Shown here one piece after another: positions 1 to 8,910 of a DNA stretch of 33,681 nucleotides. This DNA is from Chitinophagaceae bacterium (GTDB lineage: Bacteria > Bacteroidota > Bacteroidia > Chitinophagales > Chitinophagaceae), in assembly GCA_013694745.1 (NCBI GenBank), contig JACDBU010000029.1, positions 1 through 33,681 of the forward strand, given 5' to 3'. The notes under the pieces are model-generated. The model worked only from the letters and a program-made list of their open reading frames with translations, ran no database searches and had not been told where the DNA came from. The translations under genes were made by a program, and so were the position numbers. Position 1 is the stretch's first letter. Each line of letters begins with the position of its first letter.

Positions 1-870
1 AATGAAGTATTGCAAAAAATTGCTTCGCTCAATAAATATAGCGAGCATCCTTTGGCAGAAGCCATTGTAAAATATGGTAAAGAAAAACAAATCTCCTTTT
101 CTGATGTAAATGATTTTACTGCCGTAGCCGGCAAGGGTGTAACCGGAACAGTAGATGGCAAAAAAATAGCTTTGGGAAATAAAAAATTAATGGAAGAAAT
201 TCATTCAGCAATATCTGTAAAACTGGACGAGGAAGTAACAAAGGAACAATCGTCCGGAAAAACTGTATCGTATATTTCAATAGATAATAAAGCTATGGGT
301 TATATAACAATTACCGACAAAATAAAAGAGACAAGCAAAAACGCAATTGAAGAATTGTTGAAAGATCATATTAATATCATTATGCTTACCGGCGACAATG
401 CAGGCACGGCAAAAGTGGTGGCTGACGAATTGCACTTAACAGGATTTAAGGCTGAAGTGTTACCGGAAGATAAATTAAATGAGATAAAAAAATTGCAGGA
501 TGAAGGGAAAAAAGTGGCAATGGCAGGTGATGGAATCAATGATTCCCCGGCCCTTGCCCAGGCAGATATTGGAATAGCTATGGGAACAGGAACTGATGTG
601 GCTATAGAAAGTAGTGAAATAACCCTGGTAAAAGGAGATCTGCTGGGAATTGTGAAGGCAAAAAAATTAAGTAAGGGCGTAATGAGGAACATACACCAGA
701 ATTTGGGTTTTGCTTTTATTTACAATGTGCTTGGCATTCCCATTGCCGCAGGAGCATTATATCCCATTTTTGGAATTTTGCTTTCCCCAATGATAGCTGC
801 ACTGGCAATGAGTTTTAGTTCAGTTTCTGTAATTGTAAATTCTTTGAGATTGAAAAATATAAAATTGTAA
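1..870 (+). CDS. copA: Heavy-metal P1B-type ATPase, C-terminal part (5' truncated by window edge), Cu+-type
   Basis: Frame open from base 1 (NEVLQKIASLNKYSEHPLAEAIV); SEHPLAEAI motif, MLTGDN, GDGINDSPALAQADIGIAMGTGTDVA hinge, C-terminal TM motifs YN and MSFSS typical of Cu+ P1B ATPases. Confidence 0.93.
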   Translation, partial: NEVLQKIASLNKYSEHPLAEAIVKYGKEKQISFSDVNDFTAVAGKGVTGTVDGKKIALGNKKLMEEIHSAISVKLDEEVTKEQSSGKTVSYISIDNKAMGYITITDKIKETSKNAIEELLKDHINIIMLTGDNAGTAKVVADELHLTGFKAEVLPEDKLNEIKKLQDEGKKVAMAGDGINDSPALAQADIGIAMGTGTDVAIESSEITLVKGDLLGIVKAKKLSKGVMRNIHQNLGFAFIYNVLGIPIAAGALYPIFGILLSPMIAALAMSFSSVSVIVNSLRLKNIKL

Positions 871-999
871 GGGCTATTAACTGTTGTGAAGTATACTAAT
901 TGTATGAAATTTTCTGGCTTAATCGATTTAATGGACTCTTGTTTGCTACATAATTCATTCACGAACACCTAAATCTGTTAATAAATTAAAATTTATAAT

Positions 1000-1200
1000 A
1001 TGAAAAAGAAAAAACCAGTTACTCCTAAAACTACCCAAAAAGACCCCGGTGCTGGAAGCAATCCTGAAAACAAATTTAAAAAAAGTAAAAGTGGAGATGG
1101 CACCAGTTCGATAACAAGCGTACTTGATCAAACCAGGGCAAGATCAGGAAGAGGATTCGATGATACAGGCACCGTTGTTTCTTATGACCAGGAACGTTGA
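1000..1200 (+). CDS. Small basic hypothetical protein (66 aa)
   Basis: ATG ORF, Lys-rich, no recognised domain. Confidence 0.5.
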   Translation: MKKKKPVTPKTTQKDPGAGSNPENKFKKSKSGDGTSSITSVLDQTRARSGRGFDDTGTVVSYDQER

Positions 1201-1435
1201 TTAATTTGTTGAGATCTAATAGAAGTTAGGTATTTGCAAACATGTGAGTAAAAGCTATAGAACCAACATAAATAAAACATGCTGTAAGAAATGCAAAATG
1301 CGTGGCTTTCAATTTTACCGCCTGTTATAACTATTGCCTTTGCCATTTGGTCAAAGAAAATTTAACCGGCTAAATGAATTTTACTATAATGAAATTTTTT
1401 AAATTAAATAATGGAATTAGTTTTACACTGGATAT

Positions 1436-1900
1436 ATGAATAAAAGAAGCTCCATACAAGTTAAAGCAGCATTCTTAATGATCGTTTTCTCATTAAACAC
1501 GATTATAGGTTTTGCCTGCGCTGTAGGTATGGATATGGGGTTTAATACGCATCACCATGATGAAGAAGAAAAAGAGATTACAACGCATATACATTCAGGT
1601 GGAATAAAACATGAACATCATAACGAAACAGGAAAACATCATGATGAAGCAGGCAATCATAAAGAAAAAGGTAAAGATGATTGCTGCCACGATAAAGTGA
1701 TTAAAATAATCCAGGTTGATAAAGCTGTTCCACAATCCTTATCGGCAATTAATCCTGTTTTCTTTACAATATTTATTTCCTCTTTTTATAATATTGATCT
1801 TTTATATAATTCACGTACTACGAGCATCAAATATTTTGTCCGAAGTCACCACCCTCCCATACCTGACATTCGCCTAGCAATCCAGAGTTTTCAAATATGA
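1436..1900 (+). CDS. Exported His-rich protein (HYC_CC_PP-like), putative metal binding
   Basis: N-terminal hydrophobic segment; HHHDEEE, HEHHNETGKHHDEAGNHKEKGKDDCCHDK and C-terminal HHPPIPDIR motifs. Confidence 0.7.
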   Translation: MNKRSSIQVKAAFLMIVFSLNTIIGFACAVGMDMGFNTHHHDEEEKEITTHIHSGGIKHEHHNETGKHHDEAGNHKEKGKDDCCHDKVIKIIQVDKAVPQSLSAINPVFFTIFISSFYNIDLLYNSRTTSIKYFVRSHHPPIPDIRLAIQSFQI

Positions 1901-1973
1901 TTTGATTAATGTTTTAGCATGGTATTAATTACTGTGCCTGTAATTGTTTTCACTAAACATTAATCAAATAAAA

Positions 1974-2474
1974 ATGAAAAAGATACTTTTAATCGTTGCA
2001 ATATTTGCAACAGCATTTGTGCAACAAAGCTTTGCGCAACCTGTCCCGACCAATCGGGAGGATCTCCCAAAAGAAACTCAATTATCGCAATTACTAACTG
2101 ATTACTATAACATAAAAGATGCACTGGTGGCGGGCAATGCAGCTACAGCCTCCTTAAAAGCCGCAGATTTTGTAAAACAGCTCAATGAGATTGATGCTAA
2201 AATAACCTCCCGGGATAATTTAGCCGCATTACTTAAAGATGCTAATCAAATATCAGAAAGCAAGGATATAAAACATCAGAGAGAACACTTCGCAAACTTC
2301 TCTGTTAATATGTTTGCATTAGCCAAATCTGTCAAGTTATCCTCAGATCCCATTTATGAAGCATACTGCCCAATGAAAAAGGCATATTGGCTAAGTAGTG
2401 AGACGGCTATCAAAAATCCTTACTTTGGTAGTTCCATGCTAAGCTGTGGCAGTATAAAAGAAACTTTGAAGTAA
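1974..2474 (+). CDS. DUF3347 domain periplasmic protein
   Basis: Signal peptide MKKILLIVAIFATAFVQQSFAQ; HQREHF...YCPM...KNPYFGSSMLSCGSIKETLK; ATG at 1974 preferred over the track start at 1944. Confidence 0.8.
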   Translation: MKKILLIVAIFATAFVQQSFAQPVPTNREDLPKETQLSQLLTDYYNIKDALVAGNAATASLKAADFVKQLNEIDAKITSRDNLAALLKDANQISESKDIKHQREHFANFSVNMFALAKSVKLSSDPIYEAYCPMKKAYWLSSETAIKNPYFGSSMLSCGSIKETLK

Positions 2475-2512
2475 TAACCAACTTACATAAACAACAATTA
2501 AAAACTTTTAAC

Positions 2513-3094
2513 ATGAAAAATATAATTATTGGTATAGCTGTATTTGCTACAACCTTATCCGCATGTAATAATAGTAGTGATAAATCAAACGAAGCTAAAA
2601 ACAAAAACAGTGACAGTGTTATTACAAGTTCAAAAACAAATCAGGAACCAACAAAGGTTACAACCTCTGTTAAAGATATAATAGATGGCTACTTACAAAT
2701 GAAAAATGCTTTGGTAAATGACAACGGAAGTGATGCTGCAAATGCGGGCAAAACAATTATGACAGCAGTAGATAAAATGGACACATCTTCTTTATCAGAT
2801 CAGCAAAAGAAATCGTTTGCAGATGTTGCTGATGATATAAAAGAGAATGCTCAACACTGCAGTGTAAACGGGAATAAAATAGAACATCAGAGAGAACATT
2901 TTGAAATGTTAACCCAGGATATGTATGATCTGGTAAAATCGGCTGGTGCAGGTCAAACCCTGTATTACGACCATTGCCCGATGTACAATAATGGCAAAGG
3001 GGCAAACTGGATCAGCGAGATAAAAGAGATTAAAAATCCATATCTCGGTAAAAAAATGCTAACCTGCGGTTCTGTAAAAGAAGCATTAAAATAA
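2513..3094 (+). CDS. DUF3347 domain lipoprotein, paralog of previous gene
   Basis: Lipobox-like TTLSAC; HQREHFEML...HCPM...KNPYLGKKMLTCGSVKEALK. Confidence 0.82.
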   Translation: MKNIIIGIAVFATTLSACNNSSDKSNEAKNKNSDSVITSSKTNQEPTKVTTSVKDIIDGYLQMKNALVNDNGSDAANAGKTIMTAVDKMDTSSLSDQQKKSFADVADDIKENAQHCSVNGNKIEHQREHFEMLTQDMYDLVKSAGAGQTLYYDHCPMYNNGKGANWISEIKEIKNPYLGKKMLTCGSVKEALK

Positions 3095-3100
3095 TTCCTG

Positions 3101-3571
3101 ATGAAGTTGATCAAAAAAATCTTGCTGGCAATATTGATTGTATTGGTAGCGATACAATTTATACAGCCTGGCAAAAATAATAGTAACGAAATATTGCCCA
3201 CTGATATATCAAAACAGTTTAGCATTCCTGAAAGTGTACAAGCTGTTTTAAAAACATCCTGCTACGATTGCCATAGCAATAATACCCGTTATCCCTGGTA
3301 TTCATTTATACAACCCGGAGCCTGGTGGATGGCATCGCATATTAAAAACGGAAAAGCAGATCTCAACTTTAGTGAATTCGGAAGCTACTCAACTCATAAA
3401 CAACAAAGCAAACTAAAATCAATAGCAAACACCATTAATGATGGTTCAATGCCTTTGTCTGCCTATACAATAATTCATAATACTGCAAAACTTTCAAAAG
3501 AAAATAAGGCATTGGTAATAGATTGGGCGACAAAAATGAAAGACAGTCTTTCACAAAAAATTAAATTATGA
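3101..3571 (+). CDS. Haem-binding domain protein (Haem_bd-like)
   Basis: N-terminal TM segment; SCYDCHSNNTRYPWYSFIQPGAWWMASHI; CxxCH haem c motif; 4-nt ATGA overlap with next CDS. Confidence 0.85.
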   Translation: MKLIKKILLAILIVLVAIQFIQPGKNNSNEILPTDISKQFSIPESVQAVLKTSCYDCHSNNTRYPWYSFIQPGAWWMASHIKNGKADLNFSEFGSYSTHKQQSKLKSIANTINDGSMPLSAYTIIHNTAKLSKENKALVIDWATKMKDSLSQKIKL

Positions 3572-6348
3572 AAAGAATTTTTTTAATAGCCAATATCTTG
3601 TTTCTCTCTGTATTTGCATTTGCACAGCAGGATATGAAAGATATGCCGGGTATGAAAATGGATAAGGCAAAATCGCAACCTATTAAAAAACCCCAGGCAA
3701 AAAATAAACAAACGGAACAAACACAGAAAGTAATATACACTTGTGTAATGCATCCCGAAGTAAAAATGGATAAGCCTGGCAATTGCCCTAAATGTGGGAT
3801 GAAACTGATTAAAAAAACAGTAAACATTTCAAAACAGAAATCAGACAAGCAAATACATGATGGTATGCAAATGGGAAAAGATACTATGCCTATGAATAAG
3901 GAAATGAAAGACATGCCCGGTATGCAAATGCCTGCCCAACCAAAAGGTGGGAATAAAGATAAACATGCGGGAAACCAAACGGACATGGGCAATATGAAGA
4001 AAGATATGGACGGCATGAAAATGAACATGTCTGCCGAGCCAGCCTATACCAAATTTCAGAAAAATTATCTCCCCAATAATAATCCTCCCAGAACAGTTAG
4101 ATATGATTTGTATATAGGTGACACCATGGTTAACTTTTCAGGCAAAGTAAAAAGAGCTATTGCTGTAAATGGCCAGATACCCATGCCCACACTTACTTTT
4201 ACAGAAGGTGATACCGCAGAGATTTATGTACACAATAATTTAAAAGAAGAAACCGCTTTACACTGGCACGGGCTGCATTTACCCAATCAATATGATGGCG
4301 TTCCTAATCTTACACAGATGCCGATTATGCCTCATACTACTCATTTGTATAAATTTCCAATCATACAAAACGGAACACACTTTTATCATAGTCACTCAAT
4401 GTTCCAGGAACAAATTGGCATGTATGGAATGTTTATCATGAATAAGAGAAAGGAGTGGGATATACCAACGATACCTGTTGTATTAAGTGAATGGGCAGAT
4501 ATGAAACCGGAAGAAATTAACCGCAGTTTGCACAACGCCACAGATTGGTTTGCCATAAAAAAAGGTACAACACAAAGCTATGCTGAAGCTATAAAGACTG
4601 GTCATTTTAAAACAAAGATTACCAACGAATGGAAACGGATGAATGCAATGGATGTTAGCGATGTGACTTACGATGCATTTTTAATCAATGGAAAAAAACA
4701 GGATGAATATCCTCAATTCAAGGCTGGTGATAAAGTGCGGTTACGTATTGCAAACGGCGGCGCATCAGATTATTATTGGCTTACTTATTCAGGTGGTAAA
4801 ATAACAGTTGTGGCAAGTGATGGTCTTGATGTAGAACCGGTAGAAGTTGACAGGTTAATAATAGCCGTGTCTGAAACCTATGATGTAGTAGTAACCATTC
4901 CTGAAAATAAGAGCTATGAATTTTTAGTAACACCGGAAGACCGTACAAAATCAACATCACTCTGGTTGGGAAGCGGCGAAAAAGTACCTGCAACGAAGAT
5001 GCCAAAGCTAAAGTATTTCGCAGGTATGAAGATGATGAACAATATGATGGATATGCATGGAAATATGATTGAGATGGAAGGCATGAAAATGCAAAACCAG
5101 GAAATGGATATGAACACGATAATGTATCCCGAAATTACAGGTTTTGAAAATCCTAAAGACACTATGCAGCCCCACAAGATGCAAAGCATGAAGATGGATG
5201 ATAAAATGCAGGTGAATGCCCGGCATATGCAGATGAACAACGGCAATCACAGCATGGCAGGTATGGATATGGATAACATGAGTTCTGATATTGTTACACT
5301 CAACTATGGCATGTTGCGATCAACATATAAAACCACTTTAACAGAAGGTCCGGTAAAAGAAATGAAGTTCGATTTAACAGGCAACATGAACAGGTACGTG
5401 TGGACGTTAGATAACAAAACCATTTCTGAAAGTGACAGGATATTAATTAAGAAAGGTGAGAATGTAAAAATAATAATGTTTAACAATAGCATGATGCGAC
5501 ACCCGATGCACTTGCATGGTCATGACTTCAGGGTATTAAACGGCCAGGGTGATTATTCACCCCTAAAGAATGTGATTGATATAATGCCAATGGAGAGAGA
5601 TACCATTGAGTTTGCTGCAAATAAAAGTGGTGACTGGTTTTTTCACTGCCATATTTTATACCACATGATGAGCGGCATGGGCAGGATATTTAGGTATGAA
5701 AACTCTCCTCCAAATCCTGAAATACCAAACCCGGCACTGGCATACCGGAATTTAAAATCGGATGACAGAATGTTTCATTTTATGACCAAGGTGGACATAC
5801 AAAGCAATGGAAGTGACGGACAAGCCATGCTGGCAAATACACGTTATAAAATTTCAGAAATGTGGCACTTAGGTTATCATGCTATGCATGGTTATGAAAG
5901 TGAAACAATGGTTGGTCGTTACTTAGGTAGAATGCAATGGTGGTATCCGTATGTTGGTTTTGATTATCATTATAAAACGGAGGGTGCATACCAAAAAAAC
6001 TTCTTCGATTTAAGCGGCAGCGTTAAGAATATTTTTGGTAGTGAAGAAAAGAATTGGTTTGGGCAAAAAAGCAATAAGAACAACCGGCATACAGTAGTGG
6101 CAGGTATTGCTTATACATTACCTACATTAACAATTGCCGATTTTCGTGTTGATGGTGATGGTAAACTTAGGTTTCAATTATCCAGGGAAGATATTCCGCT
6201 CACTCCACGCTTACGTTTCAACTGGATGTTGAATACCGACAAAGAATACATGGCGAGCTTTCGATATATAGTTACAAAATATTTTTCTCTTTCATCTCAC
6301 TATGACAGCGACATGGGCATAGGAGCAGGCATAACAATTACCTACTAA
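3568..6348 (+). CDS. Multicopper oxidase with N-terminal heavy-metal-binding domain, Met-rich insert and C-terminal CopB-like barrel-type extension
   Basis: YTCVMHPEVKMDKPGNCPKCGMKL; MCO copper motifs HWHG, HFYHSHS, HPMHLHGH, HCHILYHMMSGM; about 200-aa aromatic/alternating C-terminus. Confidence 0.9.
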   Translation: MKRIFLIANILFLSVFAFAQQDMKDMPGMKMDKAKSQPIKKPQAKNKQTEQTQKVIYTCVMHPEVKMDKPGNCPKCGMKLIKKTVNISKQKSDKQIHDGMQMGKDTMPMNKEMKDMPGMQMPAQPKGGNKDKHAGNQTDMGNMKKDMDGMKMNMSAEPAYTKFQKNYLPNNNPPRTVRYDLYIGDTMVNFSGKVKRAIAVNGQIPMPTLTFTEGDTAEIYVHNNLKEETALHWHGLHLPNQYDGVPNLTQMPIMPHTTHLYKFPIIQNGTHFYHSHSMFQEQIGMYGMFIMNKRKEWDIPTIPVVLSEWADMKPEEINRSLHNATDWFAIKKGTTQSYAEAIKTGHFKTKITNEWKRMNAMDVSDVTYDAFLINGKKQDEYPQFKAGDKVRLRIANGGASDYYWLTYSGGKITVVASDGLDVEPVEVDRLIIAVSETYDVVVTIPENKSYEFLVTPEDRTKSTSLWLGSGEKVPATKMPKLKYFAGMKMMNNMMDMHGNMIEMEGMKMQNQEMDMNTIMYPEITGFENPKDTMQPHKMQSMKMDDKMQVNARHMQMNNGNHSMAGMDMDNMSSDIVTLNYGMLRSTYKTTLTEGPVKEMKFDLTGNMNRYVWTLDNKTISESDRILIKKGENVKIIMFNNSMMRHPMHLHGHDFRVLNGQGDYSPLKNVIDIMPMERDTIEFAANKSGDWFFHCHILYHMMSGMGRIFRYENSPPNPEIPNPALAYRNLKSDDRMFHFMTKVDIQSNGSDGQAMLANTRYKISEMWHLGYHAMHGYESETMVGRYLGRMQWWYPYVGFDYHYKTEGAYQKNFFDLSGSVKNIFGSEEKNWFGQKSNKNNRHTVVAGIAYTLPTLTIADFRVDGDGKLRFQLSREDIPLTPRLRFNWMLNTDKEYMASFRYIVTKYFSLSSHYDSDMGIGAGITITY

Positions 6349-6380
6349 ATATTTTTTAATAATAATTAAACAAACACACG

Positions 6381-6593
6381 ATGAAAAAAACAATTATTGC
6401 AATTGCTGTATTATTAGCAGCAAACACGGGCACATTTGCTCAGGACGGTACAAAAAAACATACTGCTGCAAAGCATAGTATGACAACAAAATACACCTGT
6501 ACTATGCATCCGGAAGTGGTAAGAAATAAGCCAGGCAAATGCCCTAAATGCGGAATGACATTAGTTAAGATGAAATCTGGTAAAATGAAGTGA
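6381..6593 (+). CDS. Small exported heavy-metal-binding domain protein
   Basis: Signal peptide; YTCTMHPEVVRNKPGKCPKCGMTLVKM. Confidence 0.8.
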   Translation: MKKTIIAIAVLLAANTGTFAQDGTKKHTAAKHSMTTKYTCTMHPEVVRNKPGKCPKCGMTLVKMKSGKMK

Positions 6594-6643
6594 ATGAAAA
6601 TGTAAACAACCTCAACAATTTCTTAACTATTAAATTTAAAAAT

Positions 6644-6985
6644 ATGAGTCACGGAAATCATCAACAAATTATAGCTGCATTAAATAATTGTGCGGCCGAA
6701 TGCAATCATTGTGCAAATGCCTGCTTAGATGAACAGGATGTAAAAATGCTTGCGAAATGTATTAAACTGGATATTGACTGCGTTGAAATATGCAGTACGA
6801 CTGCCTCATTGCTTGCACGGGATTCTGCACATGGACATCATCTTTTAAAAGAATGCGTAGAAGTTTGCAATGCCTGTGCTGAAGAATGTGAAAAACATTC
6901 TGCAATGGGAATGGAACATTGCAAGACATGCGCAGATGCCTGTAGAACTTGCGCAGATGCCTGCAGCAAACATCTAAATACCTAA
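6644..6985 (+). CDS. Four-helix bundle copper-binding protein (Csp/DUF326-like)
   Basis: CAAECNHCANAC...CIKLDIDCVEIC...CVEVCNACAEEC...CKTCADACRTCADAC; internal ATG at 6644 preferred. Confidence 0.85.
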   Translation: MSHGNHQQIIAALNNCAAECNHCANACLDEQDVKMLAKCIKLDIDCVEICSTTASLLARDSAHGHHLLKECVEVCNACAEECEKHSAMGMEHCKTCADACRTCADACSKHLNT

Positions 6986-7097
6986 TTATCATATAGGAAT
7001 TTTGTTCCTCCATCTTTTCCCTTTGCACAAAGTAAAGAAGCATGTACAAATAGAGAGGCAATAAAAGAATAAGTTAGTAATAAAAACTAATTATTAA

Positions 7098-8300
7098 ATG
7101 ACCAATCCTTTCAGCCCTTTAAAAGAAAAAATATTTGTAAGGCTTTATCTTTCGCAAACTATTAGCCTGTTAGGTGATGCCTTTACATGGGTAGGCATAG
7201 CCTTATTAGCATTTCAATTTGGAGGTTCACATTCAGCAGAAATCTTATCTATTGCATTAACCTTAAGAGTATCAGCATTTATTATTTTCGGTCCTTATGC
7301 TGGAGTATTTGCAGACAGGATAGACAGAAAAAAAATAATGTACATCACCCACTTTGTCCGCATGGCAATAGTGGGATGCTTACCCTTTGTAACAGCAGCA
7401 TGGCAGATTTATGTTCTCATTTTTTTTCTAAATATTTTCAATGCTTTTTTTACGCCGGCTTACCAGGCGGCCTTGCCACAATCCATTCATATAAAAAAGA
7501 ATTATAGTTCAGGTATTGCATTATCTAATGCAACCAATCAATTGCTTGGAGTGTTAGGCCCGGGTATAGCAGGCGGTGTAGCAGCATGGCTTGGCGCAAG
7601 ACAAATATTTTTTGTAGATGCTGCTTCATTTATTATTGCGGCAGTATTTATTGTCACGCTTCCTTCATTATTAGTAATTAAAAAAAGTAGCGTAAAAAGA
7701 AAAATACCAAAAGTATGGACTGATGTATTAAAAGGCACACATTTATTATTCACTGATAAAGCGGTTCGTTTCGCTTTATTGATTGAGTTTGTTTCAGCAA
7801 TTGCAGGAGCACAAATATTAGTGAACACGGTAGGTTACATAAAAGGGCAGTTACATTTAACTGATAAACATTATGGTTATGTTATGGCTGCATTCGGTAT
7901 AGGTGCGGCGATAGCAGCTTTTGCTTCAGGCAACTTTGATAAATCAAAAAACAGGATAGCTTCATTAATGATTGGAGGAGGATTAGTTTGTGTTTCTATT
8001 TCCTTTGGAAATTATGTTGCTTTTATGCCATTATTAATTCTATGGCTGATAGCAGGCTTTGGACAAACATTAGCAGAAATGCCGTCACAAATTTTAATAG
8101 CAGAAAAAATTCCAAAAGAAGAACATGGTAAAGTTTACGGAGCACATTTTGCCTGGTCACATTTATGGTGGGCATTCGCTTATCCTATTGCAGGATATGT
8201 AGGAATACATTTCCAAAGCAGGGAGTTTTTGATAGGGGCAGGAATATCACTAGGGTTATTTGTAACTATTATTTTGCTCTTTCATCCCAGAAAAGCTTAG
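7098..8300 (+). CDS. MFS transporter
   Basis: 400 aa, about 12 hydrophobic segments, GVFADRIDRKKIM loop. Confidence 0.88.
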   Translation: MTNPFSPLKEKIFVRLYLSQTISLLGDAFTWVGIALLAFQFGGSHSAEILSIALTLRVSAFIIFGPYAGVFADRIDRKKIMYITHFVRMAIVGCLPFVTAAWQIYVLIFFLNIFNAFFTPAYQAALPQSIHIKKNYSSGIALSNATNQLLGVLGPGIAGGVAAWLGARQIFFVDAASFIIAAVFIVTLPSLLVIKKSSVKRKIPKVWTDVLKGTHLLFTDKAVRFALLIEFVSAIAGAQILVNTVGYIKGQLHLTDKHYGYVMAAFGIGAAIAAFASGNFDKSKNRIASLMIGGGLVCVSISFGNYVAFMPLLILWLIAGFGQTLAEMPSQILIAEKIPKEEHGKVYGAHFAWSHLWWAFAYPIAGYVGIHFQSREFLIGAGISLGLFVTIILLFHPRKA

Positions 8301-8308
8301 GGCATCCA

Positions 8309-8320
8309 GCGTAATTACGC
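8309..8320. repeat. 12-bp perfect palindrome GCGTAATTACGC just after MFS stop
   Basis: Direct reading; self reverse-complementary. Confidence 0.75.
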
Positions 8321-8528
8321 AGAAGTTATTAAAGCCTGTATGCATACTCCTCAATTTATATGGATTTCAATAGTTTAAAACCTTTAAACGAAATGATTGA
8401 CCTTGGATAACGCAAGCTGGATTATTTTAAATCTTCCAGAAAAGAGTTCGACATTTGTTCGATATGGACTCGAGATATTAATGTATTAATAAACAACATT
8501 TGCAGTCTACAACCTTATCGGAATATCG

Positions 8529-8604
8529 AACTTTTAGGAGAATTTTTTTTATAAGAATCCAAATCTAACTTTTAGGAGAATTTTTTTTATAAGAACCCAA
8601 ATCG
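8529..8604. repeat. Two-copy tandem repeat, 38-bp unit
   Basis: aacttttaggagaattttttttataaga[a/a]tccaaatct (8529-8566) followed directly by aacttttaggagaattttttttataagaacccaaatcg (8567-8604), two mismatches. Confidence 0.95.
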
Positions 8605-8793
8605 TTTTAAAATAAATTTTTGTTTGACGATTTTGGCGCATCTATTATTGTTTGTTGAAGGTATGATCTGAAATACTCAAGCATATCAAAGCAAAAACTC
8701 ACTTATTTTAAGTGATTATTCTCTGGCAATTTTTTTATACTTAGTTATTTACTCAATCTTAGTAAAAAAATGGTAAGTACTTTTGCTTTCTGT

Positions 8794-8822
8794 AAAAGGC
8801 TTGATAATAGCCTTTTATTATT
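8794..8822 (+). terminator. Putative intrinsic terminator
   Basis: aaaaggct-tgataat-agcctttt: 8-bp perfect stem, followed by attattt. Confidence 0.6.
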
Positions 8823-8910
8823 TACCAACTGGATAAAATAAATTCTTCGTGGATAGAATAAAAGAAATTGTAATCGAATAATTAAATTCAGAATAACAAA
8901 GCTTTATATT

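Noticed and set aside
10-870. TTG at 10 as the start of the ATPase ORF
   Set aside because: The frame is open from base 1 and upstream ATPase domains are missing, so this is a window-edge truncation, not a real start
3561-4028. Minus-strand 155-aa ORF with many Cys/Phe
   Set aside because: Antisense to the MCO N-terminus; composition mirrors the Met/Lys-rich sense strand
5008-5250. Minus-strand 80-aa His-rich ORF opposite the MCO
   Set aside because: Antisense artefact: reverse complement of Met codon ATG is CAT (His), so the Met-rich insert generates a His-rich shadow ORF
6997-7011. AGGAA-ttttg-TTCCT hairpin after first Csp gene
   Set aside because: Only a 5-bp AT-rich stem; too weak to call a terminator
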